A stretch of DNA of 64,000 nt, taken from CAVPJW01 sp963705525. Its GTDB lineage: Bacteria; Acidobacteriota; Vicinamibacteria; Vicinamibacterales; CAVPJW01. Position 1 is the stretch's first letter; the number at the start of each line of letters is the position of its first letter. Below are positions 8,919 through 18,008 of the stretch, one piece after another. Position numbers and translations under genes: made by a program. The stretch is taken from assembly GCA_963705525.1 (NCBI GenBank), contig CAVPJW010000006.1:504771-568770 (forward strand), written 5' to 3'. The notes under the pieces are model-generated. The model was not told the DNA's origin, did no database searches, and saw only the letters and a program-made list of their open reading frames with translations.

Positions 8919-10463
8919 ATGCGCGTGCATACCTCGCGATTTTGCTTCGCCCTCGGCCTCGCGTGGGCTCTGTTCCCGACATGGCGAGAGGTGTTCGGTC
9001 GACGCGACTACGCGGTGATCGTCGCAGTCGCGACAGGGGTGTGGGCGGCAACACTCATGGTCAGTGCGATCGCGGTCTGGCGGGACGCGTCGTGGCCGGC
9101 CAAAGGGGCAAATGTTTTCATTCTTTGCCTTGCGGCAGGCCTCAGCTGCTTCTGGCTCTTCACGTTCTATCCGGGCGTCATGTCGCACGACGCGATCTCG
9201 CATTGGGGACAGGCCAAGGCCAATCGGTACTCTCCCTGGCACCCTCCACTGCTCGCGATGCTCATGCACGTGACGCAGTGCTGCGCCACGACGCCCTCGC
9301 TGTTCAGTTTCGTCGAGGGCGTGTTGTTCTGGGCCTCAACCTTCTATCTGATTCGGCAAATTGTTGAGAACGGCCGCGTTTTCCTGCTGTCGTGCATCGC
9401 CATAACCCTCATCCCTCCGCTCTGGCTCTATTCGAACGCGACGGTCTCGAATACCTGGGCGTGCTCCTTCATGCTGCTGTCCTCGGCGGCCATCATCAAG
9501 GCGATGCGTCATGGCCATTGTCGATTGCCCGTAGCGGCGGTTGCTGCCCTGACGATCGCAGCGATGTTCCGGCGTGAGGTCGTGTTTCTTGTGCTTCTTC
9601 TGATCGGACTGGATCTGTTCATGTTCCGGTCCAACCGCCATTGGCTGCGAAGGATGGTCTGGGCAGTCGTGCTCGTTGGCGTGGTCTGGATCCCTGGCCG
9701 CATCATCGACTTTAGCCCTCGAGTGATTCGAACGGGCGACAATCCCGCTGGGCCGGGTCTCTTGAACCAGTACGTCGGGACGATTGTGCGCGCGCGCCCG
9801 ACCATGAGCGCCGACGAGTTCGCCGGCGAGGCTCGTTCGATTGATTCTGAGTACGGCGTGGGGACGCTCGAGACCCTGCTCGATCGGTACGGCTGCGATT
9901 CGGGCGATTACATCGTCTGGAGGCGCCAGAAGCCGCCGGTGTTGGCGAAAGACGTGATCAGGACCGGCTTTGCCATCGGCCTGGTGGGACACGCGGCCGT
10001 ACACCATCCGATGGCATTTCTTGGGCACCAGCTGTGCTATGCGGCGTACCTGACTCAGTTCACGGACCTGGACTACGAGACGTGGGGAATGGTGAAGTGG
10101 GATCGCAATCTGATGAAAGTCCGCCAGAGCAGAGGCACGGGGTTCGACAGCAAGCTCCCGTCAGTGTGGGAGTGGTATGGCGATCTCATGACCCGCATGA
10201 TGGCGCACCCCGTCCTGACGCTGCTCTTCCGCCACTATGCCTGGCTGATGCTCTCGGTCCTGGTCTTGATTGTGGGAGTGCTCAATCGCCGGAGTGAGCT
10301 GATCGTGCCGGCTCTCTTCAGTCTGGTGTATCCCGTCGCATTTCTCGTCGCAGGTCCGTCGCCGTTGTGGCGGTACCTGTTGCCGTCGTACGTCTTCGCG
10401 TGGGTTGGGACGCTCGGCTTGCTCGGACTGCTGGTGACCAGAGTCAGGGGATCATCGTCATGA
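8919..10463 (+). CDS. Polytopic membrane protein, possible GT-C glycosyltransferase
   Basis: An integral membrane protein of about 514 aa from the ATG at 8919 (the same frame is open back to an ATG at 8832). Roughly 11-12 hydrophobic segments are visible. A conserved-looking extracytoplasmic loop after the third segment reads YPGVMSHDAISHWGQA and is followed by PWHPPLLAMLM. The acidic His-Asp in the first large loop and the proline-rich turn recall GT-C (lipid-linked sugar) transferases and the related DUF6020-like proteins. The assignment is by topology only. The 3' end overlaps by 20 bases, tail to tail, the convergent membrane-protein gene at 10444-12164. Confidence 0.7.
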   Translation: MRVHTSRFCFALGLAWALFPTWREVFGRRDYAVIVAVATGVWAATLMVSAIAVWRDASWPAKGANVFILCLAAGLSCFWLFTFYPGVMSHDAISHWGQAKANRYSPWHPPLLAMLMHVTQCCATTPSLFSFVEGVLFWASTFYLIRQIVENGRVFLLSCIAITLIPPLWLYSNATVSNTWACSFMLLSSAAIIKAMRHGHCRLPVAAVAALTIAAMFRREVVFLVLLLIGLDLFMFRSNRHWLRRMVWAVVLVGVVWIPGRIIDFSPRVIRTGDNPAGPGLLNQYVGTIVRARPTMSADEFAGEARSIDSEYGVGTLETLLDRYGCDSGDYIVWRRQKPPVLAKDVIRTGFAIGLVGHAAVHHPMAFLGHQLCYAAYLTQFTDLDYETWGMVKWDRNLMKVRQSRGTGFDSKLPSVWEWYGDLMTRMMAHPVLTLLFRHYAWLMLSVLVLIVGVLNRRSELIVPALFSLVYPVAFLVAGPSPLWRYLLPSYVFAWVGTLGLLGLLVTRVRGSSS

Positions 10464-12164
10464 AGTCGTGATGTCCCCCCCCGGAATTGAGTTTGTAGGC
10501 TCGCGCCTGCACATCGCTGAAGAACTAATGACAGATCCGGACGCGCCGCGATGCGTTGCAGCGACTCGCTTCGATACTGCAGGGGGATCCTATCGAGGTG
10601 CACGACGATGTAGCGGACGTGCCGGTCGCGGAGGGCGGCGACGGACTCGTTCGAAAGGAACCCACGCATGATGGGCGACCAGCTGAGTGTAGGGCTCGGG
10701 CGTGAATCCGCTGTAGCCGTTGAGCAGGGGTCGCCAGTCCTCAGTCGACACGAGCTCATACGGCGCGTTCCGGAAGACATCACGGTGGGGATAGAACGGA
10801 ATCTCGACGGCTGCGCCGGGATCGGGATCCTTGCCGATGGCCCGATAGAGCCGGGGGATTCCGTCAAATTCGTCGAACCAGACCGGCGTGTGCAGCGCCT
10901 CGAGGTTCACCAGGAAGAGACAGCCGACCGACGCAACCAGAAGCCAGCGGCGCCGATCGGCCAGCATGACGCGCATCGCTGCGAGGCCCAGACCTGCGAG
11001 CAGGCCGAGCGCAAATAGCACGACCCCACCAAAACGTCCCACAGCCCGTAAGCCCTCCATCGGCGGGAGGGCGTCATAGATCCACGTGTACACCGGCGTA
11101 TTCGTGCCGAGCGACAGGACGAACGACACCGCCGCGATCCCCACGATCATCCAGACTCGTCTCCTGGTGAGAGCGTCCCGCTTGAACCCGATGGCGATGA
11201 TGCTCAAGAGAAGCACCGTCACGCCGGGGAACAATGCCGTATGGCCACGACCGTGCCATTGCCGGAAGTAATGGCTCCAGGTGTCGTAGTGCACGAGGCT
11301 GCCAGAGACGAGATAGCTGATCGGTGACGCCGAATGCGCCGTGACCTCGGCAAGCGAGCGGTGCAGCCCCTGTTCCGATCGCGCGAGACGATCCGGCCAC
11401 ATCACCGGGAGCACGATCGCCATCGTGACGAGTGTGGCGAGCACAAGGCGTGGAAGAAAGGCCGTGGCCCTCCGGCCCCACCAGTCCGGTGCCCGCATCA
11501 GCGTCGCGGCCGCCAGGATGAACGCCGTGAAGATGGCGAGATAGCCCGATGTGAGCGACAGGAGGATGACAAAAAGGGACAGCCACAGGGCGTCTCGAGT
11601 CCGGGTCTTGAAGACCAGACGATCCAGTGACCAGAGCACGAGCGGCATCCACTCGGCGTGAATCGCCTGAATGTGGGCGAGGCGCGTCATGGTCTGGCTG
11701 TTGAAGGCGACCGCCGAACCCGCGAGAAGGCCCGCATAGAGGTCGCCGGTCCAACCCGTCATCACGATCGACGTCGCAACCCCCATGAGGACGAGGCCCA
11801 CGAGCAGGAGGATGTTGTACGTCAGGACTGGAGAAGCGCCCGCCCAGCGAATCGGTATGGCCATCGCGCCAGGAGGAATGAGCGGCTCGGAAAAGGCGAG
11901 CGTCCGCGTCTCCGGCGCGAAGATATTTGCGCTGAAGAGTTGCGCCGGATCGCGAGGCAGTTGTCGCGCGACCCACGACACGATCCATTCGTTCAGTTCC
12001 GCGTCGGCGCTGTCGTTGCGCGAGAGATGGGCCGGATCGGTAATCAGGGGCCAGGTGTGGATGACGGCCAGGAGCGCGAAGACGATCACCGCCGTGAGCA
12101 CGGGCCGGCGCGGTGGCGTCGGACCTTCCGACTGCGCGCTGCTGGGGGAGTCGAGAATCGTCAC
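10444..12164 (-). CDS. GT-C/YfhO-like polytopic membrane protein, copy 1 (two frameshifts)
   Basis: A large membrane protein with about 11 hydrophobic segments, a first loop with HTWPLITDPAHLSRNDSADAE and a soluble C-terminal region. It is a close paralogue of the protein at 23763-25481, with near-identical stretches such as NEWIV and PVLTYN. As read, the frame is lost near 10673-10675 (extra base in a GGG run) and again near 10525. Removing one base at each place gives exactly 572 codons, the same as the intact paralogue, ending at 10444 after FFSDVQARAYKL. The GTG start at 12164 parallels the GTG start of the paralogue. Likely role: transfer of a sugar or other group from a polyprenyl lipid at the outer face of the inner membrane; this is inferred from topology. 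Confidence 0.78.
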
Positions 12165-12200
12165 GGTGTCTCGACAATGCTAGCACCAATTATCCTTATA

Positions 12201-12240
12201 AAAAACTGGTGAGTTAATTATTTTAATTAATTCATCCAGT
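12201..12240 (-). terminator. AT-rich hairpin with T-run, end of the kinase-B3/4 operon
   Basis: On the minus strand a stem of about 16 bp (ACTGGATGAATTAATTA pairing with TAATTAACTCACCAGT, one bulge and one mismatch) with an AAA loop is followed at once by TTTTTATAAGG. It lies 22 bases beyond the stop of the B3/4 gene and has the layout of an intrinsic terminator, although the stem is unusually AT-rich. It also forms part of the AT-rich upstream region of the next membrane-protein gene. Confidence 0.55.
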
Positions 12241-12261
12241 GTTAATGCGTCAACAGGAGGG

Positions 12262-12978
12262 TCAGCGGGGGATGAGCGTGATCTCTGGAACGTTCGCATC
12301 GAGAAGGCCAGTCGACACCATCCCGCCGCAGTAGTTCCGGATCTGGGACGCGAGGTCTGCCGTCGCATCCTTGATGCGGAAGGCCTCGATAGGCGGCAGG
12401 CCCTCGATGACGAGGAACGCGTTTCGTGTCTCCGCCGTGAGTTTGGTTCGATCGGCCTCTTTCCAGTTCCAGCGCCGACAGATGGCGCTCACATCATCTT
12501 TATAGATGACCTCGCCGGTGTGTGGAGGGCGTTCCTCCGATTCACCCAGCAGTCGCACCGGGCCGTCGGTTGTCGTCGCGAACGTCAGCCTCACGTCGCC
12601 CACGATCTTGTCGAGATCTTCGCCGCCGACCGGCACGATGTGGTGGAGGGACACGGCGTTGTAGATATCAACCAGCGTGTTGATGTGGCGAAGCGGCCGA
12701 TTCTTGGCCGCACTTCGCAGCAGGTTTTCGACCGATGAGGGATGGTCCTTGGGTTTGGCGCCGAACTTCCGATACGCCTCGCGCCATGGCGCGATGTGCG
12801 GGTGTTCCGGGATTGCCGTGCCCGCCAGCCTGGACAAGACGTCCTGCTCGGCCTGGCGGAGAGTTGCCATGACTTCCGGATTCTCGCCTCCGTTGTCGAT
12901 CCCGTGGGCTATCACCACGCCCAGCACCACCCCCGGGTACTCGGAGAAGATTGCGGGTGCGACACGAAGGACCGTCAC
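12262..12978 (-). CDS. Stand-alone B3/4-domain protein (PheT-type tRNA-editing-like)
   Basis: 238 aa starting from GTG at 12978. Almost the whole length is a B3/4 domain as found in the editing region of phenylalanyl-tRNA synthetase beta. Visible family features are WREAYRKFGAKPK (about residues 68-80), the SSVENLL helix, INTLVDIYNAVSL, the VGGEDLD turn, GEVIYKDD and CRRWNWKEADRTKLT near residue 175. The core site for clearing misacylated tRNA or binding an amino acid seems intact, so trans-editing or amino-acid sensing are possible roles. The GTG start overlaps the stop of the kinase gene (GTGA), so the two proteins are translated together. No anticodon, aminoacylation or DNA-binding domain is attached. 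Confidence 0.85.
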   Translation of the reverse strand: MTVLRVAPAIFSEYPGVVLGVVIAHGIDNGGENPEVMATLRQAEQDVLSRLAGTAIPEHPHIAPWREAYRKFGAKPKDHPSSVENLLRSAAKNRPLRHINTLVDIYNAVSLHHIVPVGGEDLDKIVGDVRLTFATTTDGPVRLLGESEERPPHTGEVIYKDDVSAICRRWNWKEADRTKLTAETRNAFLVIEGLPPIEAFRIKDATADLASQIRNYCGGMVSTGLLDANVPEITLIPR

Positions 12979-14147
12979 CGGCGCTTCCGCCCGCGACCGG
13001 CGAGTGTCCAGAAGCGCGCTTCGTTGAGCAGCGTGATTCGGTGTCCCTTCTCGCGGAGCCGCTTGATCTCCATCAGCTTCAGCCCCGCGTCGCGCCCCAC
13101 GGCCTGGCGAGGATTGGGTCGTCCCCGGACGACAACCGTTGTCAGGGTGGACGGCATGCCGTGCACCGTGGCACCGGCCCGCCGCGCCGCACGAACGGCT
13201 TCGGCTCGCGGCCTGGTCAGGATGCCGGTGAAGGCGAGATGCACACCCTTCAACGAGCGAAGCACACCGGACTTGAGCGACGAAGGCGGCTTGCCGAGCG
13301 CTGCTATCAGCTCGTCTGCGCTCTCGTAGCGTTTTCGACGCTCGCCAATGCAGCGATAGACGATCTCCTTGAGCTCGTCGCTGCACGGCAAGAGGCGGAC
13401 TTCGTGGGTGCGGACTCGCGTCCGCGCATCGCCACGCACCAACATGCCCAGCAGCTGGCCCACCTGGTAGACATCGTCACGCGCCTGCCACTTGGGAACG
13501 AGGCGGTCGAGGATGTCGCTCGGAGCCGTCAATGCGTTCATGGTGCGAACGGTGATGCCGCGGCGATCGCTCTGCTGGCGCACGATGCCGAAGTCCCCGA
13601 GCTTCAGGCGCTGCCCATCGCAGACGAAGACGTTCATCGGCGTCAGGTCGCGATGAAGCAGCTGACCGCGGTGCAGCTTGCCCAGAACTTCGAGGATGCC
13701 CGCGATCTCGCGCCGCGCCGCCGTTTCGGTCCAGCCCCTCGCCGCTCGATTCAGGAATGCGCTGAGGTCGCCCTGGCTGGCGTACTCGAGCGCAAGGTAG
13801 TAGAGCACCCGGCCGTCTGCGCGCATCAGCGGAAACGCATCGAAGACGCGGATGGCTCGAGGATGACCGTCGAGAAGGCGTCCGAAGTACGCCTCACGCA
13901 GCCAACCGTCGATGTGGGGGCTGACCTTGATGCAGACCGTCTCAGGAACCACCGTTGATCGTCCGCGCCGCTTCGCGAGATAGGCCTGGCCGAATCCACC
14001 CTGTCCGAGGAGATGTTCGATGCCGTACTGAAGCTTTGTCTCTGGGCTGGTGATGATCTGCGCCGGTCGCAGGAAACGCTCCGCCGGCTTCGAGACCTGA
14101 ATCGATCTCGTGAGACGCGTCGTGGCTTGTGTGGCGGACGTGGGCAT
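12975..14147 (-). CDS. Ser/Thr protein kinase fused to a C-terminal BRCT domain
   Basis: 390 aa, soluble, with no membrane segment. The Hanks-type kinase spans residues about 42-285: glycine loop GQGGFGQ (48-54), VCIKVS with the ATP lysine at 74, HRDLTPMN (165-172) with catalytic Asp, and DFG (185-187). All key residues are present, so it should be active. Residues 299-383 form a BRCT domain of the DNA-ligase LigA type: LKGVHLAFTGIL, a GATV turn, STLTTVVVRG and a closing LLNEARFWTL. BRCT domains bind phosphopeptides or DNA ends and are rarely joined to bacterial kinases. The stop overlaps the start of the B3/4 gene by four bases (GTGA), giving a tight two-gene unit. Confidence 0.88.
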   Translation of the reverse strand: MPTSATQATTRLTRSIQVSKPAERFLRPAQIITSPETKLQYGIEHLLGQGGFGQAYLAKRRGRSTVVPETVCIKVSPHIDGWLREAYFGRLLDGHPRAIRVFDAFPLMRADGRVLYYLALEYASQGDLSAFLNRAARGWTETAARREIAGILEVLGKLHRGQLLHRDLTPMNVFVCDGQRLKLGDFGIVRQQSDRRGITVRTMNALTAPSDILDRLVPKWQARDDVYQVGQLLGMLVRGDARTRVRTHEVRLLPCSDELKEIVYRCIGERRKRYESADELIAALGKPPSSLKSGVLRSLKGVHLAFTGILTRPRAEAVRAARRAGATVHGMPSTLTTVVVRGRPNPRQAVGRDAGLKLMEIKRLREKGHRITLLNEARFWTLAGRGRKRR

Positions 14148-14219
14148 GCCAGCGGGATCCTGATTTCGGGGGAGACGACAGCATACCGCAGGCTCAGCGG
14201 CCCGGTCACGTTCGGTGTG

Positions 14220-15359
14220 TCATTCCTCCTTGGAGCACCAGCGGTTCGCGATGTCCGTGTAGATCTCGACCGCCTCTCCAATCCTCCGGACATCGCAGTA
14301 TTCGTCGGTTTTGTGCGCCTGACTGGCTTCGCCGGGTCCCAGTATCACGGTCGGAGGCGAACCGTACGCCGGCGTCAACACCGACGCGTCGGTGAAATAC
14401 GTCACGCCGGAGACGTCGGGAACCGCTCCGAGCGTCGCGCCCACGATGCTGATGACATCCTGGACCCAGGGGTTTCGTCCATCGGTCTCGATGCTGGCGG
14501 CGCTTTCGAGGAGCTCCACCTCGACGTCATCTCCGAGGCTCGTTCGCAATCGATCGACGATGTCGTCCTGGCGCTGACTGGGGATTGTCCGGACATCGAC
14601 GCCGAGTGTCGCCAGATCGGGAACCGAATTAATGTTCATCCCGCCTGCAATCGTCCCGACGCTGAGCGTGGGGCGTCCAAGCAACGGATGCGGCGCGACG
14701 CGAAAGTCGTGTTCCTTCAGCGTGGCGATCACGTCTGCGGCTTTGTAGATCGCATTGACGCCTTGCTCAGGCATCGACGCATGGGCCGTGCGGCCTCTCG
14801 TTCGTATCGCGAGGCGGAGGCATCCTTTGTGTGCAATCACCGGCTGATTCGCGGTGGGCTCTCCGACGACAATCGCGCCGGCTGTGCCGAGGGCGTCGCG
14901 GCCGAACGCCGCGAGGTGCTGCGCGCCTTGACAGCATGTCTCTTCACCGGCCGTCAGAACCACCGTGAGCCCTCGCTTTCGGCGGGGCACTCCTGCGATG
15001 TTGCACGCGGCGACGACCATCGCCGCAACGGCTGATTTCATGTCAGACGCGCCTCGACCGTAGAGCCTGCCCTCAATCTCGTCGTTGCCGAACGGATCCC
15101 GCTGCCACTGTGCGGCACCGAGCGGCACCGTATCGAGGTGGCCTGTGAAGCAGATGGGCTCGCCGCCGGACTCTCCATCGAATCGGGCAACGACGCTGGT
15201 GCGCTCGTCTTGAAAGTCGAAGTACCGCACGTCGAATCCGCACTCTTTCATCACCTTGCCCAGATAGTGAGCAGCCTCGCGCTCATGGCCGGGAGGGTTG
15301 ATGGTGTTGAACGCCAGGAGCCTGCGGGTGAGCCAGAGTGCATTCATCTCAGAGGGCAT
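14220..15359 (-). CDS. M20-family metallopeptidase (ArgE/DapE/acetylornithine deacetylase type)
   Basis: About 379 aa from ATG 15359; the frame is open further upstream but the M20 core begins at WLTRRLLAFNTINPPG. The two-zinc site is complete: GHLDTVP (His, Asp), GRGASDMK (bridging Asp), GEET (catalytic and metal Glu pair) and the late His in GEASQAHKTDEY. The dimerisation lid (HKGCLRLAIRTRGRTAHAS) is present. Likely reaction: hydrolysis of an N-acyl or small peptide amide in the cytoplasm. It stands alone on the minus strand, 72 bases downstream of the kinase start, with no obvious operon partner. The substrate cannot be named from the sequence. Confidence 0.88.
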   Translation of the reverse strand: MPSEMNALWLTRRLLAFNTINPPGHEREAAHYLGKVMKECGFDVRYFDFQDERTSVVARFDGESGGEPICFTGHLDTVPLGAAQWQRDPFGNDEIEGRLYGRGASDMKSAVAAMVVAACNIAGVPRRKRGLTVVLTAGEETCCQGAQHLAAFGRDALGTAGAIVVGEPTANQPVIAHKGCLRLAIRTRGRTAHASMPEQGVNAIYKAADVIATLKEHDFRVAPHPLLGRPTLSVGTIAGGMNINSVPDLATLGVDVRTIPSQRQDDIVDRLRTSLGDDVEVELLESAASIETDGRNPWVQDVISIVGATLGAVPDVSGVTYFTDASVLTPAYGSPPTVILGPGEASQAHKTDEYCDVRRIGEAVEIYTDIANRWCSKEE

Positions 15360-15629
15360 GGTCCTCGTGACGGCGGATTGAGAAATGGCAGACAATCGGA
15401 GACAAATCAGCGGCCGCGCGCATCGTAGCATGCGTCCCAGGGAGCTCTCGACGGGACTGTGAATTTCCTGGTTCAACTGGACGAAAGTTCTGCGACAATC
15501 ACCCATCGCTCGCAGGGCACGCGGGCGATTCAGACAGATTGGCAGGGCAGGAATGCCCGTCTCGAGAAGTTCGACCGGTCAGGCCCGACAGCGAACTCCG
15601 GATAGCGGGTATCTCTAAGGAGGAACCAG

Positions 15630-16808
15630 ATGGCTCTTTCACGGCGCGCGTTCGTCCGGACGGTAGGGCTCGGCGGGTTGTCCACGGCGTTCATCACGGC
15701 GCGCGGGCGGGAAGCCCTGCTGGCGGCCGGCATGAACGACGCCCAGCTCCAAGCGGCCCTTGCGACGCAGGCGGCGACCGGCGTCATTCGAATCAGCAGC
15801 AACGAGAATCCGCGCGGGCCAAGCCCGATGGCGCTCGAGGCGATTCGAGACCGGACGACCTTCAAGGTGGGCCGTTATCCGACCAACATCGACGAGCTCA
15901 CCGACACCATCGCCAAGATGTACGGGGCGAAGCCGGAGAATGTCTGGCTCGGCACGGGATCGGGCGGAGAGCTCACCGCCGCGGCGCGCGCGTTTCTGAC
16001 GCCGACCAAGCATCTGGTCACCGGCCATCCGTCATACGAAAACCCGGTTCGCGATGCCAAGAAGATTGGGGCGTCGATCAAGACAATTGCGCTCGACAAG
16101 AACCTCCGGCTCGATCTCGATGCGATGGCTGCCGCATCGCCTGGTGCGGGCCTGATCTTCGTGTGCAATCCCAACAACCCGACCTCGACGGTTCACCCCG
16201 CGAATGTGATCGCCGACTTCGTCAAGAAGGTGAAGCAGGCGACTCCGGATGTCGCGATCCTGATCGATGAGGCGTACATCGACTACTCGATGGATCCGCT
16301 CTATCCCACCTCGGGCCAGCTCGCGCTCGAGTACCCGGGCGTCTTCATCACGCGCACGTTCTCGAAGGCGTACGGCATGGCCGGGCTGCGGCTCGGGTAC
16401 GCGATTGGCCAGCCGAAGACGTTGGAGGCCCTCAACGATGCATGGGGCATGGGCAGCGTCAACGTGCTGACCGCGGCCGCCGGCATCGCCGCGCTCAACG
16501 ACAAGGCGCACATGGACAAGGAGCGCCTCGAGAACAAGCGGATCCGCGACTACACGCTGAGCTCCTTCAAGGAGATGGGCTACGAGGCGGCCGACTCGCA
16601 GACCAACTTCGTGTTCGTCAACATCCGGCGGCCGGCGAAGGAGTTCCGTGAGGCGTGCGCCAAGGAAGGCATCCTGGTGGGACGGGACTTCCCGCCGCTC
16701 GAGAAGACCCATGCGCGCATCTCGATCGGCACGTGGGAAGAGATGCACACGGCGATGGACGTGTTCCGCAAGGTGCTCGCGACGAGCTCGACGTCCGCAG
16801 CGAAGTAG
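15630..16808 (+). CDS. Tat-exported histidinol-phosphate-aminotransferase-like PLP enzyme
   Basis: 392 aa, class I/II aminotransferase fold. A strong ribosome site AAGGAGG (15617-15623) lies six bases before the ATG. The N-terminus LSRRAFVRTVGLGGLSTAFIT is a twin-arginine signal, unusual for a HisC homologue because PLP enzymes of amino-acid synthesis are normally cytoplasmic. Family residues are present: ISSNENPRGPS (substrate cap), WLGTGSGGELTAAARAF, CNPNNPTST, DEAYIDY and TFSKAYGMAGLRLGYAIG with the PLP lysine. It is monocistronic, followed by a hairpin at 16879-16904. Export suggests a periplasmic role (for instance amino-acid or phosphonate modification) rather than histidine synthesis, but this is inference. 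Confidence 0.87.
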   Translation: MALSRRAFVRTVGLGGLSTAFITARGREALLAAGMNDAQLQAALATQAATGVIRISSNENPRGPSPMALEAIRDRTTFKVGRYPTNIDELTDTIAKMYGAKPENVWLGTGSGGELTAAARAFLTPTKHLVTGHPSYENPVRDAKKIGASIKTIALDKNLRLDLDAMAAASPGAGLIFVCNPNNPTSTVHPANVIADFVKKVKQATPDVAILIDEAYIDYSMDPLYPTSGQLALEYPGVFITRTFSKAYGMAGLRLGYAIGQPKTLEALNDAWGMGSVNVLTAAAGIAALNDKAHMDKERLENKRIRDYTLSSFKEMGYEAADSQTNFVFVNIRRPAKEFREACAKEGILVGRDFPPLEKTHARISIGTWEEMHTAMDVFRKVLATSSTSAAK

Positions 16809-16878
16809 GTCGCAGGCTTCCCGGGCTCAAGCCAGGGTCAGGAAGCGTCCGAGCACGCCATGACGCGTTGGATGGCCA

Positions 16879-16904
16879 GGCAGGGACCCCGAGCGGTCCC
16901 TGCC
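16879..16904 (+). terminator. Hairpin after the HisC-like gene
   Basis: GGCAGGGACC and GGTCCCTGCC form a perfect 10-bp stem with a six-base loop, 70 bases after the stop. There is no T-run, so it would be a factor-dependent or weak terminator. Confidence 0.55.
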
Positions 16905-17040
16905 AGCCGATGCGTCGATTGATCGCTCGCAGTCGTTCGGTCATCCTCAGAACCGTAACCTTCCACCGCCTTCTCGCTTTGCCTTCTGGGCCATCGGCGC
17001 CGCGGATCCGTCGGAGATCACGACGCTGATGCCGGCGGCC
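16905..17040 (+). pseudogene. Remnant of a solute-binding-protein gene 5' end
   Basis: About 130 bases here resemble the start of the intact solute-binding-protein gene at 22868. Shared segments include TCGTTCsGTCATCCTsAGA, CTTCTCGs and TCsTCGGAGATCAsGACGCTG in the same order. Translated across one frame change it gives SRSVILRTV and then FWAIGAADPSEITTL, matching CRSVILRAV and LLGIAAADSSEIRTL of the intact copy. The reading frame is broken and the mature domain is missing, so this is decayed. The rest of 17041-17280 shows nothing I can assign. The pair of copies brackets the pseudopilin operon. Confidence 0.5.
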
Positions 17041-17333
17041 GGGCCGCTTCATCTCTTTTGCCAAATTGAGAAGATCGCGGGCACTGCGCCGCCGCCGACT
17101 CCCGGTTGAATCGCAGAAACGATGTAGTCCCTTCGGACGACCCAATCAGCCGCGCGAGCTTGGAAACGAAAGCGACCGGGACGGGCGGAAGTCGAGACGC
17201 GCGGGGAATTTGAGCGACATTCCAGGAAACGAAATTTGTAATCGAGTGCACCAAAACGCGACAAATGTCGTAGACAAACCATGAGAATCATAGGGTTAGG
17301 TATGGAACGTATCTTGGTTGTCACTCTCTTCGG

Positions 17334-18008
17334 ATGATTCACACCCTCCCCCCGTGGAGAGACCAATCCACGCTCGAAACCGCTCCCGGCGGCGTGGTCA
17401 CTCGGACGCACCCTTTCGGGTGGATCAGGACAGTCACTACGCTGGCCAGACATTCGACCGACGCGACTCATCCCAGCGGGTTCTCGTTCATCGAAGTGTT
17501 GATGGTGCTTGCACTGATCGGCATCATCGCGGGCATGGCCGTGCCCATCTCCGCCAGCATGATCGCGCGCGCCAAAGCGGACAGCACGAGTCTTGAGACC
17601 CTCACGTGGCTCGAAGCCGCGCGAAACCGCGCGGCCGCCGAGCGTCGTAACTTCGAGGTCACCTTTGACACCGGGACAAACCACGTAAGGATAGATCGCG
17701 TGGAGGCGGACCTTTCGAAAACCCTCATCCTGGATCGCGAACTCCCCGACGGCATGAAATTCATGCAGTTTTCCGGGAGCCCCGATACGCCCGACCTGTT
17801 TGGCAACGGGGCGGTTGTCGACTTCGACGGCCCTGCCCCGCATATGTTCACGAGTGACGGCTCCTTGGTGGACGCGAACGGCGACCCCAGCAACGGAACG
17901 ATATTCATGGGCAAGACCGGCAAGGTGGAAACGGGTCGCGCGATCACGGTGTTCGGGATGAGCGGGTTGCTGCGGAAGTGGAAGCTGTCAGGGACTCAAT
18001 GGAACTAG
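17334..18008 (+). CDS. FimT/GspH-like pseudopilin
   Basis: 224 aa. A type IV prepilin signature PSGFSFIEVLMVLALIGIIAGMAVP lies at residues about 48-71, with Gly before the cleavage site and Glu at +5. The unusually long basic leader suggests the true start may be internal. The globular part (residues about 80-224) is typical of FimT/GspH minor pilins. The protein is processed by prepilin peptidase and inserted in the inner membrane as part of the pilus-tip initiation complex. It is the first gene of a four-gene operon in which every junction overlaps. An 11- to 18-codon open frame starting at 17302 or 17281 ends in ATGA over this start codon and may couple translation. Confidence 0.88.
   Translation: MIHTLPPWRDQSTLETAPGGVVTRTHPFGWIRTVTTLARHSTDATHPSGFSFIEVLMVLALIGIIAGMAVPISASMIARAKADSTSLETLTWLEAARNRAAAERRNFEVTFDTGTNHVRIDRVEADLSKTLILDRELPDGMKFMQFSGSPDTPDLFGNGAVVDFDGPAPHMFTSDGSLVDANGDPSNGTIFMGKTGKVETGRAITVFGMSGLLRKWKLSGTQWN

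Noticed and set aside
12262..13386. An N-terminal extension of the B3/4 gene back to 13386
   Set aside because: The extra 136 codons lie inside the kinase-BRCT gene in another frame and have no domain; the GTG at 12978 gives the usual four-base overlap.
17049..17843. A 264-codon minus-strand frame across the start of the pilin operon
   Set aside because: It overlaps a recognised pseudopilin gene and has no family features.
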